64,000 nt of DNA, from positions 1,860,001-1,924,000 of the forward strand of contig NZ_AP022616.1 in assembly GCF_010731115.1 (NCBI RefSeq), in the 5' to 3' direction. The translations under genes were made by a program, and so were the position numbers. The notes below the pieces were generated by a model. That model was given only the letters and a program-made list of their open reading frames with translations. It was not told the origin of the DNA and did not search any database. Positions 27,094 to 36,052 of this stretch are shown here, one piece after another; the stretch's first letter is position 1; each line of letters begins with the position of its first letter. Source of the stretch: Mycolicibacterium phocaicum. GTDB taxonomy: Bacteria; Actinomycetota; Actinomycetes; Mycobacteriales; Mycobacteriaceae.

Positions 27094-28355
27094 CCGGCCG
27101 GCTGCGTGGGTGGAGGTTCGAAAGGTTGGTACCACCACCATTGGGCGCGTTCCCCGGTCGGTCCGGGACACGGCCGAACATTGGGTGGCGGAATGGTCGG
27201 TGGCCTCGCCAGGGATCCACCGTCGAGTTGTCGACCCGCGGAGTCGGTCACGACCAGCCGATCAGCCGGGCCGGTGATGGTGATGACCCGCTTGTGGTGC
27301 AGCTGGTGGTGGTACGGGCACACCAGCACCAGGTTGTGCAGTTCGGTTTCCCCGCCGTTCTCCCAATGAATGATGTGATGCGCATGCAATCCGCGGGTCG
27401 CCCCACACCCAGGCACTCGACAGCAGCGGTCGCGGTGTTCCAACGCGCGGCGCAGGCGGCGGCTGATGGTGCGCGTCGACCGGCCGGCACCGAACGGCTG
27501 ACCATGCTTCTCGAGCCACACCTCACACGTCGCGTCACACAACAGCAGCCGGCGTTCGTCATCGGTCAGCGCCAGGCCCAAATGCAATGCCGCCGCCCGC
27601 TTTTCCGCATCCATGTGCACCACCACGGTGGTGTGCTGCCCATGCGGACGGCGTTCCACATCGGTGTCCCAGCCGGCCTCCACCAGGCTCATGAACCCGT
27701 CCACCTGATTCGGGAACGGCGGCGCCTCGTCGGACGGTTGCCCATCCTCGTGGGCGCGCCTCCAGTCCGCCACCAACGCATCCTGATGCGACGCCACCGC
27801 CGCATCGAACTTGGCGGCCTCCAGCTTGGGCAGCCGAATCTTGTATGTCGTGGACCCGTCCTCGTGCGTGGTCTTGCGGATCGACCGCTCCGGCTCCGGC
27901 TCCGGCTTCGTTTCCAGCTCGGGGTCCGGGCGCGGCTCCAACTTCACCGCGGTCCGTAGTTGGGTGACCGTGGCGCTTTCGGCGAACTGTGCGTAATGCT
28001 CATCAGAGCCGTCGGCGGCGTGCTCGGCGACGACGCCGACCTGATCCAGCGACAACCGGCCTTCCCGCATCGCCTCGGCGCAGCGCGGGAATTCCTCGAT
28101 CCGGTGCGCGACCGCCACCATCACTTCCGCATTGCGCGGTGACACCCCGGTCTTCCACGCCACCAACGCAGGAAGCGACCGCGCCCCCGTCGCGCCCCAC
28201 AACCCATCACGATCGATCTCGGCCACGATCTCCACCAACCGGCCATCGATCGCGTTGCGCTGACCGATCAACTCCCCGATCTCCACGACGAACGTATCGA
28301 GACGCTCACACGGCGACGGCGACTCAACATCGAAAGCCATTGCCGTGGTGGACAT
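27090..28355 (-). CDS. HNH endonuclease-domain protein with DUF222 (13E12-type)
   Basis: The 421-residue protein has an N-terminal DUF222 region (about 1-300) and a C-terminal HNH nuclease domain. The nuclease motif shows CRVPGCG, HAHHIIHWENGGETELHNLVLVC and YHHQLHH, that is, two zinc cysteine pairs and the catalytic histidine. Such proteins belong to the repeated 13E12 family of mycobacteria; their cellular role is unknown. A charged Glu/Pro linker (about 140-160) separates the halves. No inverted repeats or intron signs flank it, so there is no direct evidence that it is mobile. Confidence 0.85.
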   Translation of the reverse strand: MSTTAMAFDVESPSPCERLDTFVVEIGELIGQRNAIDGRLVEIVAEIDRDGLWGATGARSLPALVAWKTGVSPRNAEVMVAVAHRIEEFPRCAEAMREGRLSLDQVGVVAEHAADGSDEHYAQFAESATVTQLRTAVKLEPRPDPELETKPEPEPERSIRKTTHEDGSTTYKIRLPKLEAAKFDAAVASHQDALVADWRRAHEDGQPSDEAPPFPNQVDGFMSLVEAGWDTDVERRPHGQHTTVVVHMDAEKRAAALHLGLALTDDERRLLLCDATCEVWLEKHGQPFGAGRSTRTISRRLRRALEHRDRCCRVPGCGATRGLHAHHIIHWENGGETELHNLVLVCPYHHQLHHKRVITITGPADRLVVTDSAGRQLDGGSLARPPTIPPPNVRPCPGPTGERAQWWWYQPFEPPPTQPAG

Positions 28356-28395
28356 AACACCATCAAAGCAGAAGGGTACGACAGGTTTGCTCGTC

Positions 28396-31284
28396 TCACA
28401 TGAAGCGGTGCAACGCCGTTCGCGCGTAGTCGACGATCTCCGTACCCGTCAGCACGACGCCGTCGGCGCCGTCCAACTGCGCCACCTGGGCGGCGTTGAG
28501 CGGTGGTCGCCGGCCCGCCGCGATGGCAGCTCCGTGCAGCGCCGCGGCTTCTGTGATGGCGCCGGCCTGCAGCAGGAACCGCGCCATGCGCCCCAGGTTG
28601 TCCCACTGCAATGGAATGACTTTCGACGGTCCGGCGATCACGAACATCTCGAGTGTCACATGATGACCCCGCGCTGCCGCGCGACGGTCACCGCGGGCGG
28701 CGTGAATGGTCGCCGACTCCATCTCGGCCATGGCGATCAGCCAGGTGTTCTCCACAGAGGAGGCCAACTCGTGGGCGTCGCTGATGATCGGCAACGCATC
28801 GTCCGGCCGGCTTACGGCAAGCGCCCGCGCCAGCGCGCACCGTGCCAACGACCGTCCGGTGGGGTTTCCCACGCTGTCCGCGATCCGCACGGCTTCCCGC
28901 GCAGCCGGCAACGCCGCGTCGTTCGTCTCCATCGCCTGGTATCCGAGGGAGATCCGCTCTGCCGCCAGCAGCCTCCGCAGTGGATCGGTGCCATCGCCCG
29001 ACCGGAAGAACAGGTCCTCGAAATATGCGGTGCTGGTCGACAAGTCGCCGTCATTCATCACCACGTCGGCGAGCACATCGGCCGGGTACGCGAGAAAGGA
29101 CACACCCGCGGCCGGCTCGCGGCCGTCGGCCAGGGCGATGATCGCCCGCGCGTGCGCGAACTCCCCGAGTACCTGGTAGCCGCGCGCGACAGTGCCGACC
29201 GCGGCCGGAAACAACGGATGGTGGCGGTCGGCGGCCTGGATCGCCCGCTCCACCCAGTCCATGGGGTCGTAACCCACGCGAAGGTGGATCTCCGGCAGCG
29301 ACGTGGCCAGCCGCAACGCCAGGTCGATGTCGTGCCTCGCCATCGCGAACTCGAACGCCGTCCGCAGATTGTCGAAATCCGGTGCGACAAAAGTCGTTCC
29401 GGCCTTGGGCAGGACCCGCTGTACCCAGGCCGCTTCGTCACGGCCACGCATCCCCGCCGACGCGCGCTCGGCGAGTTCGACGAAGTACGTCGCGTGGCGG
29501 GACGCCACCGCGTCAGCGGTCCCGTTGTCCTGCAGGCGTTCCCGTCCGTACGCGCGCAATGTCTCCAGGACGTCATAGCGGGTGCCCGTCGGGCCGGTGC
29601 GCACCATGACCATCGACTTGTCGACCAGGCCCATGAGCATGTCCAACACATCGTCGTCGGTGGTGCCGGCGTCGGCACACACACCGTGAACCGCGTCCAG
29701 ATCGAACCCGCCGGCGAACACCGACAATCGCGCGAACAACTGTTGTTCGGATTCGGACAACAATCGGTACGACCAGTCGATTGTCGCGGTGACGCTCTGC
29801 TGCCGCGGGTGCGCGCCGCGCTTACCGCCGCTGAGCAGGCGTAACCGGTCCAGTCGGCGGGCAACGTCCCCACTTGACATCGCCCGCATGCGGGCGGCGG
29901 CCAGCTCGATGGCCAACGGCACGCCGTCAAGCCGCCGGCAGATTTCCGCCACGGCGCCCACCGGCTCGCGATCGGGGTCGAAGTCGGGCCGGCTGGCCCT
30001 GGCCCGGTCGACGAACAGCACGGCGGCGTCGTCCTCCGACAATGGATGCACCGGCACGAGGCGTTCGGCTTCCACCCCGAGGGATTCGCGGCTCGTCGCC
30101 AATACCCGCACGCCGGGACACTCGTAGGTGATCCGGTCGATCAGGGCGGCCGCGTTGGCGAGGACGTGCTCGCAGTTGTCGATGACCAGCAGAAGTTTCA
30201 GCGGACGCAGATGATCGATCACGGCATCGTCGACGTCCTGGCCGTACCCGGCCTGCACCCTCAGCGCGGCAGCGACGGCGCGTCCGATGGCCGAACCGTC
30301 ACTCAGCGGTGCCAACTCACAAATCCACACGCCATCAACGAAATTGCTCTCTTCGCGCGCCGCCGTTTCGAGGGCAAGACGGGTCTTGCCGACGCCTCCG
30401 ACTCCCGTGAGCGTCACGACCGGCCCGTCGCCGAACGCGGACAGCACGCGCCGTACGTCGTCGTCGCGACCGACAAGCCGGGTTACGCGCCGCGGAACGA
30501 CGGGTTCCGTCGCCGGAGCGGCAGCCGCAGCGGGTTGCGCGACGGGCCGCGCGGGATCACCGTCGAGTATCTGTTGCTGGACGGCCTGCAGGGCCGGACT
30601 GGGGTCGACGCCCAGTTCCTCGACAAGCCGTTCGCGCATCGCGCGGTACGTATCGAGGGCGGCGGCCTGTCGCCCGCACCGGTACTGCGCCAGCATCAGC
30701 TGTCCCGCCACCCGCTCATCGAGCGGATGTGCCTGCAGCGTCGTCGTCAGCTCATTGAGTAACTCACCGTGGCGCCCCGCACCGAGCGCCGCGTCATTAC
30801 GATCGAGCACCGCGGAAAACCGTTCGGCTTCAAGCGAACCCCGCACCTCGTTGGCCCACGGCGTGTCGATTGTGGCGAACGGCTCCCCGCGCCACAGCGC
30901 CAGTGCGGCGTCGAACTGGCCGGCGGCCTCGGCCGGGATGGACGCCGCCCGAGCCCGGGCCAGCATGTCCCGGAAGAGATGCACGTCCACGGTACGCGGA
31001 TCGGCCTGCAGCGCGTAGCCGGCAGGCCCCCGGACAATCTGCACGCCATCGGCGTCCGAGAAGAGCTGACGCAGTCGAGAGATGTACGCCGCCAAAGCAT
31101 TACGCGCCTTGTGCGGCGGTTCATCGGCCCACACCCGGTCGATGAGCTGATCGGACGACACCGGACGATTGACGTCGACCAGCAATGACACCAGCACGCA
31201 CCGCTGGCGCGCATGACCGACGTCGAGGCGCCGGCCATCGACCAGCACCTCGACGTCGCCGAGCACCCGAAACTCCACCGCCAT
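28396..31284 (-). CDS. SARP/AfsR-type regulator with BTAD, NB-ARC ATPase and TPR-like domains
   Basis: The 962-residue regulator has, in order, an OmpR-like winged helix (about 1-95), a BTAD domain (about 96-245), an NB-ARC-type ATPase (about 280-600, P-loop TGVGGVGKT and Walker B LLVIDNCEH), and a long helical TPR-like region to the end. Such proteins are ATP-dependent activators; related ones control secondary metabolism in streptomycetes. The ATG at 31284 starts MAVEFRVLGDVEV as in the family; GGAGGA lies 12 bases upstream. The PGRS-like gene ends 69 bases upstream on the same strand, so the two may be cotranscribed. The target is unknown. Confidence 0.88.
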   Translation of the reverse strand: MAVEFRVLGDVEVLVDGRRLDVGHARQRCVLVSLLVDVNRPVSSDQLIDRVWADEPPHKARNALAAYISRLRQLFSDADGVQIVRGPAGYALQADPRTVDVHLFRDMLARARAASIPAEAAGQFDAALALWRGEPFATIDTPWANEVRGSLEAERFSAVLDRNDAALGAGRHGELLNELTTTLQAHPLDERVAGQLMLAQYRCGRQAAALDTYRAMRERLVEELGVDPSPALQAVQQQILDGDPARPVAQPAAAAAPATEPVVPRRVTRLVGRDDDVRRVLSAFGDGPVVTLTGVGGVGKTRLALETAAREESNFVDGVWICELAPLSDGSAIGRAVAAALRVQAGYGQDVDDAVIDHLRPLKLLLVIDNCEHVLANAAALIDRITYECPGVRVLATSRESLGVEAERLVPVHPLSEDDAAVLFVDRARASRPDFDPDREPVGAVAEICRRLDGVPLAIELAAARMRAMSSGDVARRLDRLRLLSGGKRGAHPRQQSVTATIDWSYRLLSESEQQLFARLSVFAGGFDLDAVHGVCADAGTTDDDVLDMLMGLVDKSMVMVRTGPTGTRYDVLETLRAYGRERLQDNGTADAVASRHATYFVELAERASAGMRGRDEAAWVQRVLPKAGTTFVAPDFDNLRTAFEFAMARHDIDLALRLATSLPEIHLRVGYDPMDWVERAIQAADRHHPLFPAAVGTVARGYQVLGEFAHARAIIALADGREPAAGVSFLAYPADVLADVVMNDGDLSTSTAYFEDLFFRSGDGTDPLRRLLAAERISLGYQAMETNDAALPAAREAVRIADSVGNPTGRSLARCALARALAVSRPDDALPIISDAHELASSVENTWLIAMAEMESATIHAARGDRRAAARGHHVTLEMFVIAGPSKVIPLQWDNLGRMARFLLQAGAITEAAALHGAAIAAGRRPPLNAAQVAQLDGADGVVLTGTEIVDYARTALHRFM

Positions 31285-31353
31285 CGACGTACAGCGTCCT
31301 CCAAGTTTCGGCGAGACGCCCGGCAATCGCGGCAATCAGTGCCGGTGCACCAC

Positions 31354-32125
31354 CTACCCGTTGCTGCCATTGTTGCCATTGCCGTTGTTGCCCTGGCCGC
31401 CGGTACCGCCAGTACCTTTCGGACTACCGCCGTCACCACCGTCGCCTCCCTTGGCGGTCCCGGTTTTCGTGGTGGCATTTCCGCCGTCGCCGCCACGGCC
31501 GCCGGTGCTCAGCGGGCCGCTGTTGCCGCCGTGACCGCCGCCGCCCGCTTTGGCCGCGCCCGACGTCGACGACGCCGCGCCGCCGGTTCCACCGGCGCCA
31601 CCCCTGCCGACTTGTGAATTCGCGCCGGAACCGGCGTAGCCGCCGCTGGCGCTCACCCCCGCTCCGCTGCCACCGGCTCCGCCCGCGCCGCCGGTCCCGG
31701 AGAATCCACCGTCGCCACCCGCGCCGCCACTACCACCGACACCCTGACCCTGGCTGCTCGCGCCGTTACCGCCGTCACCCCCGCGGCCGCCCGTCCCGAT
31801 GAATGTCCCGGCTCTGCCGCCATGTCCGCCGGTGCCACCCACCGCGGTACCGACATTGGTGGCGTTACCACCCCTACCGCCATTGCCACCATTGCCGGCT
31901 ATGCTGCCGCCGTTCCCGCCGGTGCCGCCCGGATGACCCATACCGCCATCGGCCGATGACGCGTTGGCACCCGCGCCGCCGTCACCGCCGTTTCCGAACA
32001 AGCCCGCGTTGCCGCCGTTCCCCGGTCCCTGGTTTGCGGTCGCATCGCCACCCTTGCCGCCGTTGCCGAAGAGCAGTCCGCCCCGGCCGCCGTTCTGGCC
32101 CGCGGCTCCATCTGCACCGTTGCCG
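31354..32125 (-). repeat. GC-rich PGRS-type repeat tract
   Basis: About 770 bases made of imperfect glycine-coding units (GGN GGN xxx GGN GGN) form the 3' two-thirds of the PGRS-like gene. Tracts like this recombine and mis-assemble easily, so length differences between strains are likely. Confidence 0.7.
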
Positions 32126-32616
32126 ATCAACAGCCCGCCGTTCTCACCCGGTGCGTCGCCGTTGCTCACGAAGATGCCGACAAGCTCACCCAGAGGATCG
32201 CCGCCGACGCCCGGTTGAAGCGCCGTCGGCGCCCCGCCCCCGGCGGGCGTGCGCACCGTCGTAGCGGCGAGCAGCGCGGGACCGAAGACGAGCGCCGTGT
32301 CGCCCGCGACGCGCACCCGTGGCTCGTGGTGCGGTGGACGGCTCGCGACCACGTGCGGACCGTCGACGGAATCACCTGACCGCGGTTGCACCACAACGGG
32401 TTCCACTGACGTACGCGGCGCGGTCGGATCCGCGGAGTGCGCGGCAGCCCTGGTTGGCTCCGCTTGCGTCGCGGCCCGCACCGTCACCACATCGACATGG
32501 CGCGGCAGCGCAGATGACGCCTCCTGCGAAGCGAATGCCATTGGCAGCATGGCGATTCCAATACCCAAAGCAATTACCGGCGGACCCACCCGCCCGACTG
32601 ACTTCATGTCCACCAC
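31354..32616 (-). CDS. Exported PGRS-like glycine/asparagine-rich protein lacking a PE domain
   Basis: The 420-residue protein has an N-terminal hydrophobic signal-like segment (about 10-32), a proline/arginine-containing spacer to about residue 150 and then a glycine-rich repeat region of GGxGG and GNGGxGG units, like the PGRS half of PE_PGRS proteins (LIGNGADGAAGQNGG, LFGNGGKGG). There is no PE domain, so export should use a normal signal peptide rather than type VII secretion. The GTG at 32616 has GGAG six bases upstream; GTG 32613 and ATG 32607 are alternatives. Its role is unknown; PGRS regions are thought to be surface exposed and to bind calcium. Confidence 0.75.
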   Translation of the reverse strand: MVDMKSVGRVGPPVIALGIGIAMLPMAFASQEASSALPRHVDVVTVRAATQAEPTRAAAHSADPTAPRTSVEPVVVQPRSGDSVDGPHVVASRPPHHEPRVRVAGDTALVFGPALLAATTVRTPAGGGAPTALQPGVGGDPLGELVGIFVSNGDAPGENGGLLIGNGADGAAGQNGGRGGLLFGNGGKGGDATANQGPGNGGNAGLFGNGGDGGAGANASSADGGMGHPGGTGGNGGSIAGNGGNGGRGGNATNVGTAVGGTGGHGGRAGTFIGTGGRGGDGGNGASSQGQGVGGSGGAGGDGGFSGTGGAGGAGGSGAGVSASGGYAGSGANSQVGRGGAGGTGGAASSTSGAAKAGGGGHGGNSGPLSTGGRGGDGGNATTKTGTAKGGDGGDGGSPKGTGGTGGQGNNGNGNNGSNG

Positions 32617-32868
32617 CGTCTTCTCCGTTCCCGATCAGGTCGTTGCCCGACGAAGCCATCGGACCGGTCGACGGTCTACCGGGGCCGTTGCGCGCCGCTG
32701 AAGCAGTTGTGAAACACAGGCCGGCGAAACTGAGCCGAGCGGCCCGCTGTGCACCGCCGTGACCTGCAGATTTCAGGATTCCGTCAAGGCCACGGCAATC
32801 GAGGCAACGCATTCTTCGAGACGACCGCGACGACAGTTGCGGACACCAGACCCAGGGACGGAGAGATC

Positions 32869-33144
32869 ATGAAGCGCTACCTCATCGAGCGGGAGATTCC
32901 GGGAGCCAGCGAGCTGACCGAGGCGGAGCTGGCCGACATCGCGACGAAGTCGAACGATGTCGTGGCGAACCTCGGCGTCCCCTATCGCTGGATCACCAGC
33001 TACGTGGCGGGTGACAAGATCTATTGCGTCCACGAGGCGCCCAGCGAGGACGCGATCCGTGAGCACGCACGTCGAGGTGGCTTCCCCGCCGACAAAGTCG
33101 CGGTGCTGGCCAACGAATTCGGCCCCGAGTCCGCCGATACCTGA
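32869..33144 (+). CDS. DUF4242 (SCO4226-like) small protein
   Basis: The 91-residue ferredoxin-like-fold protein of the DUF4242 type starts MKRYLIEREIPGASELTEAEL and contains the WITSYVAGDKIYCVHEAPSEDAIREHARRGGFP core. The Streptomyces relative SCO4226 is described as a nickel-binding protein; whether this one binds metal is unknown. The ATG at 32869 has GGAGAG upstream. It is first in a short same-strand run with the L7/L12-like and propeller genes. The 252-base gap before it (32617-32868) holds nothing recognised apart from its promoter. Confidence 0.8.
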   Translation: MKRYLIEREIPGASELTEAELADIATKSNDVVANLGVPYRWITSYVAGDKIYCVHEAPSEDAIREHARRGGFPADKVAVLANEFGPESADT

Positions 33145-33190
33145 TGGCACTTTCGGCCCACAGCCGGCGCATAGGTGCCACACTGGCGAC

Positions 33191-33424
33191 GTGACGACGA
33201 ACGATATCTACGAGCGGCTCGGGGCGCTGGAACAGTTGGTCCGACATCTCTACGCGCAGACCGGCATCCCACTGCCCGATGTGCGGTCGATGGCGCAAAC
33301 ACAGGTGTCGAACCGCGTGCTCGAACTACTGGCCGCCGGCAACAAGATCGCGGCCATCAAGGCGTACCGCGACGAGGCCGGTGTCGACCTGCCGACCGCG
33401 ACCCGGGTTGTCGAATCCCTTTAG
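33191..33424 (+). CDS. Small protein resembling ribosomal L7/L12 C-terminal domain
   Basis: The 77-residue protein has a C-terminal half (NRVLELLAAGNKIAAIKAYRDEAGVDLPTATRVVESL in two pieces) that resembles the L7/L12 C-terminal domain, with the pattern KIAAIKxYR followed by GVDLxxAxxxVE. The N-terminal half is a short helix pair with a coiled-coil look. It lacks the L7/L12 dimer domain, so it is not the ribosomal protein. The GTG at 33191 begins MTTNDIYERLG and lies 46 bases after the DUF4242 gene. Function unknown. Confidence 0.65.
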   Translation: MTTNDIYERLGALEQLVRHLYAQTGIPLPDVRSMAQTQVSNRVLELLAAGNKIAAIKAYRDEAGVDLPTATRVVESL

Positions 33425-33442
33425 GCCAAGGGAGCTTTCGCC

Positions 33443-34645
33443 ATGCTCGCAGTCATCGCAACGATTCCGGAGAGCGGCGGACCGACGGCGGCGGCGGCGA
33501 GTCCGGCCGGTGACCGCCTGTACGTCGGAAACATCGCCAATCCGACGGTCTCGGTGATCGCCACGGTCAGCAACACCGTGGTCGACACCATCGGGCCCGG
33601 CATCGGATTACCCGGCGCCCAGCAGCTGGTCGTACACCCGGACGGTACGCGGCTGTACTGCAACAATCTGGGCGGGTTGTCGGTGATGGACGTCAGCACC
33701 AAATCCGTTGTGGCCGTGGTGCTGTCCGGCTGGGCCGGCACAGCGGCGGTTCACCCCGACGGTTCCACCGTTTATCTCGCTTCAGGCGGCGATACCGATG
33801 GCACTTCCGACCCGAAAGTCATGCTGATCGACGCCGCCACCAATACGGTGACCGGAACCATCAAGGTCGACGACGCGTACTACCTCGCCGTCAGCCCCAA
33901 CGGCGCCCGCCTCTACGTCGCGGGTTACGGCGGAGACCTGATCTGGGTCATCGACACCACGAGCCACAACATCGTGAAGACCATTGACGTCGGCAAGCCG
34001 ATCGGCGGATTCGTCGTCAGCCCCGACAACAGTCGGCTCTATGTGCAGGGCGACGTCAAGTTCGGTCTGACCACCAGTAATGTGACCATCGTTGATGTCG
34101 GCGCCGGCGCGGTCACCACCAGCGTCACCTTCCCACTCGGCGAAGAGCTCACCGACATCGCCGTCGCGCCCGATGGTTCGGCGGTCTACGTCACCCAACT
34201 GACCGGCGACGTGAGTCGGATCGATACCGCCACCATGACGGTGACGGATACCGTCAACATCGGGAATTACGCAGGGGCCATTGCCGTTTCGCCCGACGGC
34301 TCGCGAATCTACGTCACCAACCGGTACAACAACACGGTGTCGGTGCTCGCTCAACTGCACCTTCCGGCCGGCGGCCTCGACCTGCCCGACCTGGTCGGCA
34401 AGCTGTTCGGTGGCGCGGCCGCCGGCGGCGGCGGTTGGTTGGTCATCGGCGACCATTTCATTCCGATCCCACCGCGAGAGCCCGTGCTGCAGGCCATCGC
34501 GCGCACACTCGCGCCGCACGTGGGCAAGCCCGTGCAGAACCATGAATTGGGCCAGCGCCTGCGACGCACCCTGGCATCCGAACCCGAGGCCCCAAAAATG
34601 GCGCCCGGCACCTTCCACCCCGACGGGCACCGACCGCAGCACTGA
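33443..34645 (+). CDS. YVTN-type beta-propeller repeat protein
   Basis: The 400-residue protein contains about seven YVTN-type repeats (for example AASPAGDRLYVGN, VSPNGARLYVAGYGG, VAPDGSAVYVTQ, VSPDGSRIYVTNRYNN), which fold as a beta-propeller. A Gly-rich turn and a C-terminal tail of about 90 residues follow the propeller. No signal peptide is visible at the ATG at 33443, which has AAGGGAG upstream, so it may be cytosolic or exported by another route. It is 18 bases after the L7/L12-like gene. Propellers of this kind usually bind proteins or ligands; the partner is unknown. Confidence 0.8.
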   Translation: MLAVIATIPESGGPTAAAASPAGDRLYVGNIANPTVSVIATVSNTVVDTIGPGIGLPGAQQLVVHPDGTRLYCNNLGGLSVMDVSTKSVVAVVLSGWAGTAAVHPDGSTVYLASGGDTDGTSDPKVMLIDAATNTVTGTIKVDDAYYLAVSPNGARLYVAGYGGDLIWVIDTTSHNIVKTIDVGKPIGGFVVSPDNSRLYVQGDVKFGLTTSNVTIVDVGAGAVTTSVTFPLGEELTDIAVAPDGSAVYVTQLTGDVSRIDTATMTVTDTVNIGNYAGAIAVSPDGSRIYVTNRYNNTVSVLAQLHLPAGGLDLPDLVGKLFGGAAAGGGGWLVIGDHFIPIPPREPVLQAIARTLAPHVGKPVQNHELGQRLRRTLASEPEAPKMAPGTFHPDGHRPQH

Positions 34646-34738
34646 CAGCGGCGCGAACTTTGGCGATTGCTCAGCACCGAGGCAAATTTGTCGCTACCGT
34701 CAATATTGCTTGAGTTCCCTCTCGGTCAGGAGCTTCAC

Positions 34739-35842
34739 ATGCATACCCTCACAGCCCGTTTGAGCCTGCCCACCGCCGCCGCCGTCATGGCCGCAGGCGT
34801 CATCGTCGCCGCTCCGCCGCCACCGGTGTTGAGGGCCCTCCCCGCACCGGTGATACACAGCGTCCAAATGCCGAACATCCAGTTCACCGCCACCATCGCA
34901 GACATCCTGCAGTTCCCCGCGTTCAAGCAGTGGGTCGCCAACCAGATCACCGACTTCGTGACAATCGGGGCGGGACTGGCCAAAGCAGGCCAGGGCGTCG
35001 GGCAGACCATCAGTGCCATCCCGGGACTCGTGGTCACCGTCGCGCAGCAGGTTCTGGCCCGAGACTTCGTCGGCGCCCTCGGCACTGTCGAAGCCGGAGT
35101 CATCGGCGCGGTGACCGTCATCGGCGGGCCGATCCTGTTGTCCATGATAGCGCGCGACCAACGCGTGCTGGCGGTGGACCAGGCGTTGGTGCAAGCAGTC
35201 CCGGTCGCGCTGATCGGTCTCGGCACCGGTCTGCTCGGCGGGTTCAACGCTGTCGCGACCTCGGCGATCATCGCCACCCAGAACATCGTGGCGGCCCTAC
35301 TGCCCATCAACATCGGCAACCTCGCCACTGCCGTCGTCGACGGCGTCAAACTCGTCGTCCAGGGCCTCAACACCGGCGCCGCCAACGTCATCGACGGCAT
35401 CGCCTTCGCGCAGAACACCATTGCCAACGCATTGGCGACCCAGCCGGCGCCGATCGCGGCCGTCACGCCGACCCCGGCAGCCGGGGTCGCGGCCACCGCA
35501 ATCCCGAAGATCACCGCAACGAAGATCAAGCCCGCGGTCAAGCCTGCACCGACATCGGCCACGCCGCCGACGACGGGCACCAAAGACTTGGCAGACCCCA
35601 AAGATCCGACAGACACCAAGGATTCAACGGCGCCCGACACCGTCTCGACGACGAAGCACGACACCGACTCCGGCGCCAAGCCCGACACGACCGGGGCAAC
35701 AACCAACTCGAACGCCGGCTCAGGCACGTCGGACACCGGCAGCAAGGCCGAGAAGCAGACCGCCCCGAAGAAGCCGAAGACGAAGTCCGGCAAGAAGTCC
35801 CAGGGCAAGAAGGTCACGTCGACATCGCAGGCCGCCGCCTGA
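34739..35842 (+). CDS. Exported Ala-rich mycobacterial protein with Lys/Pro/Thr tail
   Basis: The 367-residue protein has a signal peptide (about 1-25, MAAGVIVAA), a hydrophobic alpha-helical domain (about 40-235, beginning IQFTATIADILQFPAFKQW) and a C-terminal low-complexity tail rich in Pro, Thr, Asp and then Lys (KKPKTKSGKKSQGKK). The first domain resembles an actinobacterial exported family often found near PE/PPE-like genes, but I do not know its function. The ATG at 34739 has CAGGAG upstream; the frame extends upstream without support. A basic tail could bind cell-wall polymers. Confidence 0.7.
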   Translation: MHTLTARLSLPTAAAVMAAGVIVAAPPPPVLRALPAPVIHSVQMPNIQFTATIADILQFPAFKQWVANQITDFVTIGAGLAKAGQGVGQTISAIPGLVVTVAQQVLARDFVGALGTVEAGVIGAVTVIGGPILLSMIARDQRVLAVDQALVQAVPVALIGLGTGLLGGFNAVATSAIIATQNIVAALLPINIGNLATAVVDGVKLVVQGLNTGAANVIDGIAFAQNTIANALATQPAPIAAVTPTPAAGVAATAIPKITATKIKPAVKPAPTSATPPTTGTKDLADPKDPTDTKDSTAPDTVSTTKHDTDSGAKPDTTGATTNSNAGSGTSDTGSKAEKQTAPKKPKTKSGKKSQGKKVTSTSQAAA

Positions 35843-36052
35843 GGCCCAGCACATCCGGAGGTAACTCACAGACAGCCGCAGCAATGCGAAATACGCACTG
35901 AATCAACGATATCCGCGCCTCACGGTGACCACAGGTCGCCCGCCGTTCACCTTGAGTTCGTAGTCGATCCTTACCATCCGCCCCTACTGCCGTCGCAGCC
36001 GCGGACGCGCCGAGAGCGCGCCCCGGAATTCGAAAGCAACAGGAGCACAAGG

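Noticed and set aside
27090..28355. Mobile intron or homing endonuclease
   Set aside because: The HNH protein has the DUF222 layout of the mycobacterial 13E12 family, and no flanking repeats or split gene were seen.
31354..32125. CRISPR-like or tandem-repeat array
   Set aside because: The repeats are codon-phased glycine units without fixed spacers; they are the PGRS tract of a coding gene.
33146..33182. Hairpin between DUF4242 and L7/L12-like genes
   Set aside because: Only a 6-7 bp arm with a long loop; not better than expected in GC-rich DNA.
35843..36052. M-box magnesium riboswitch before mgtC
   Set aside because: The leader was read by eye and no convincing conserved M-box core was found; a covariance-model scan would decide.
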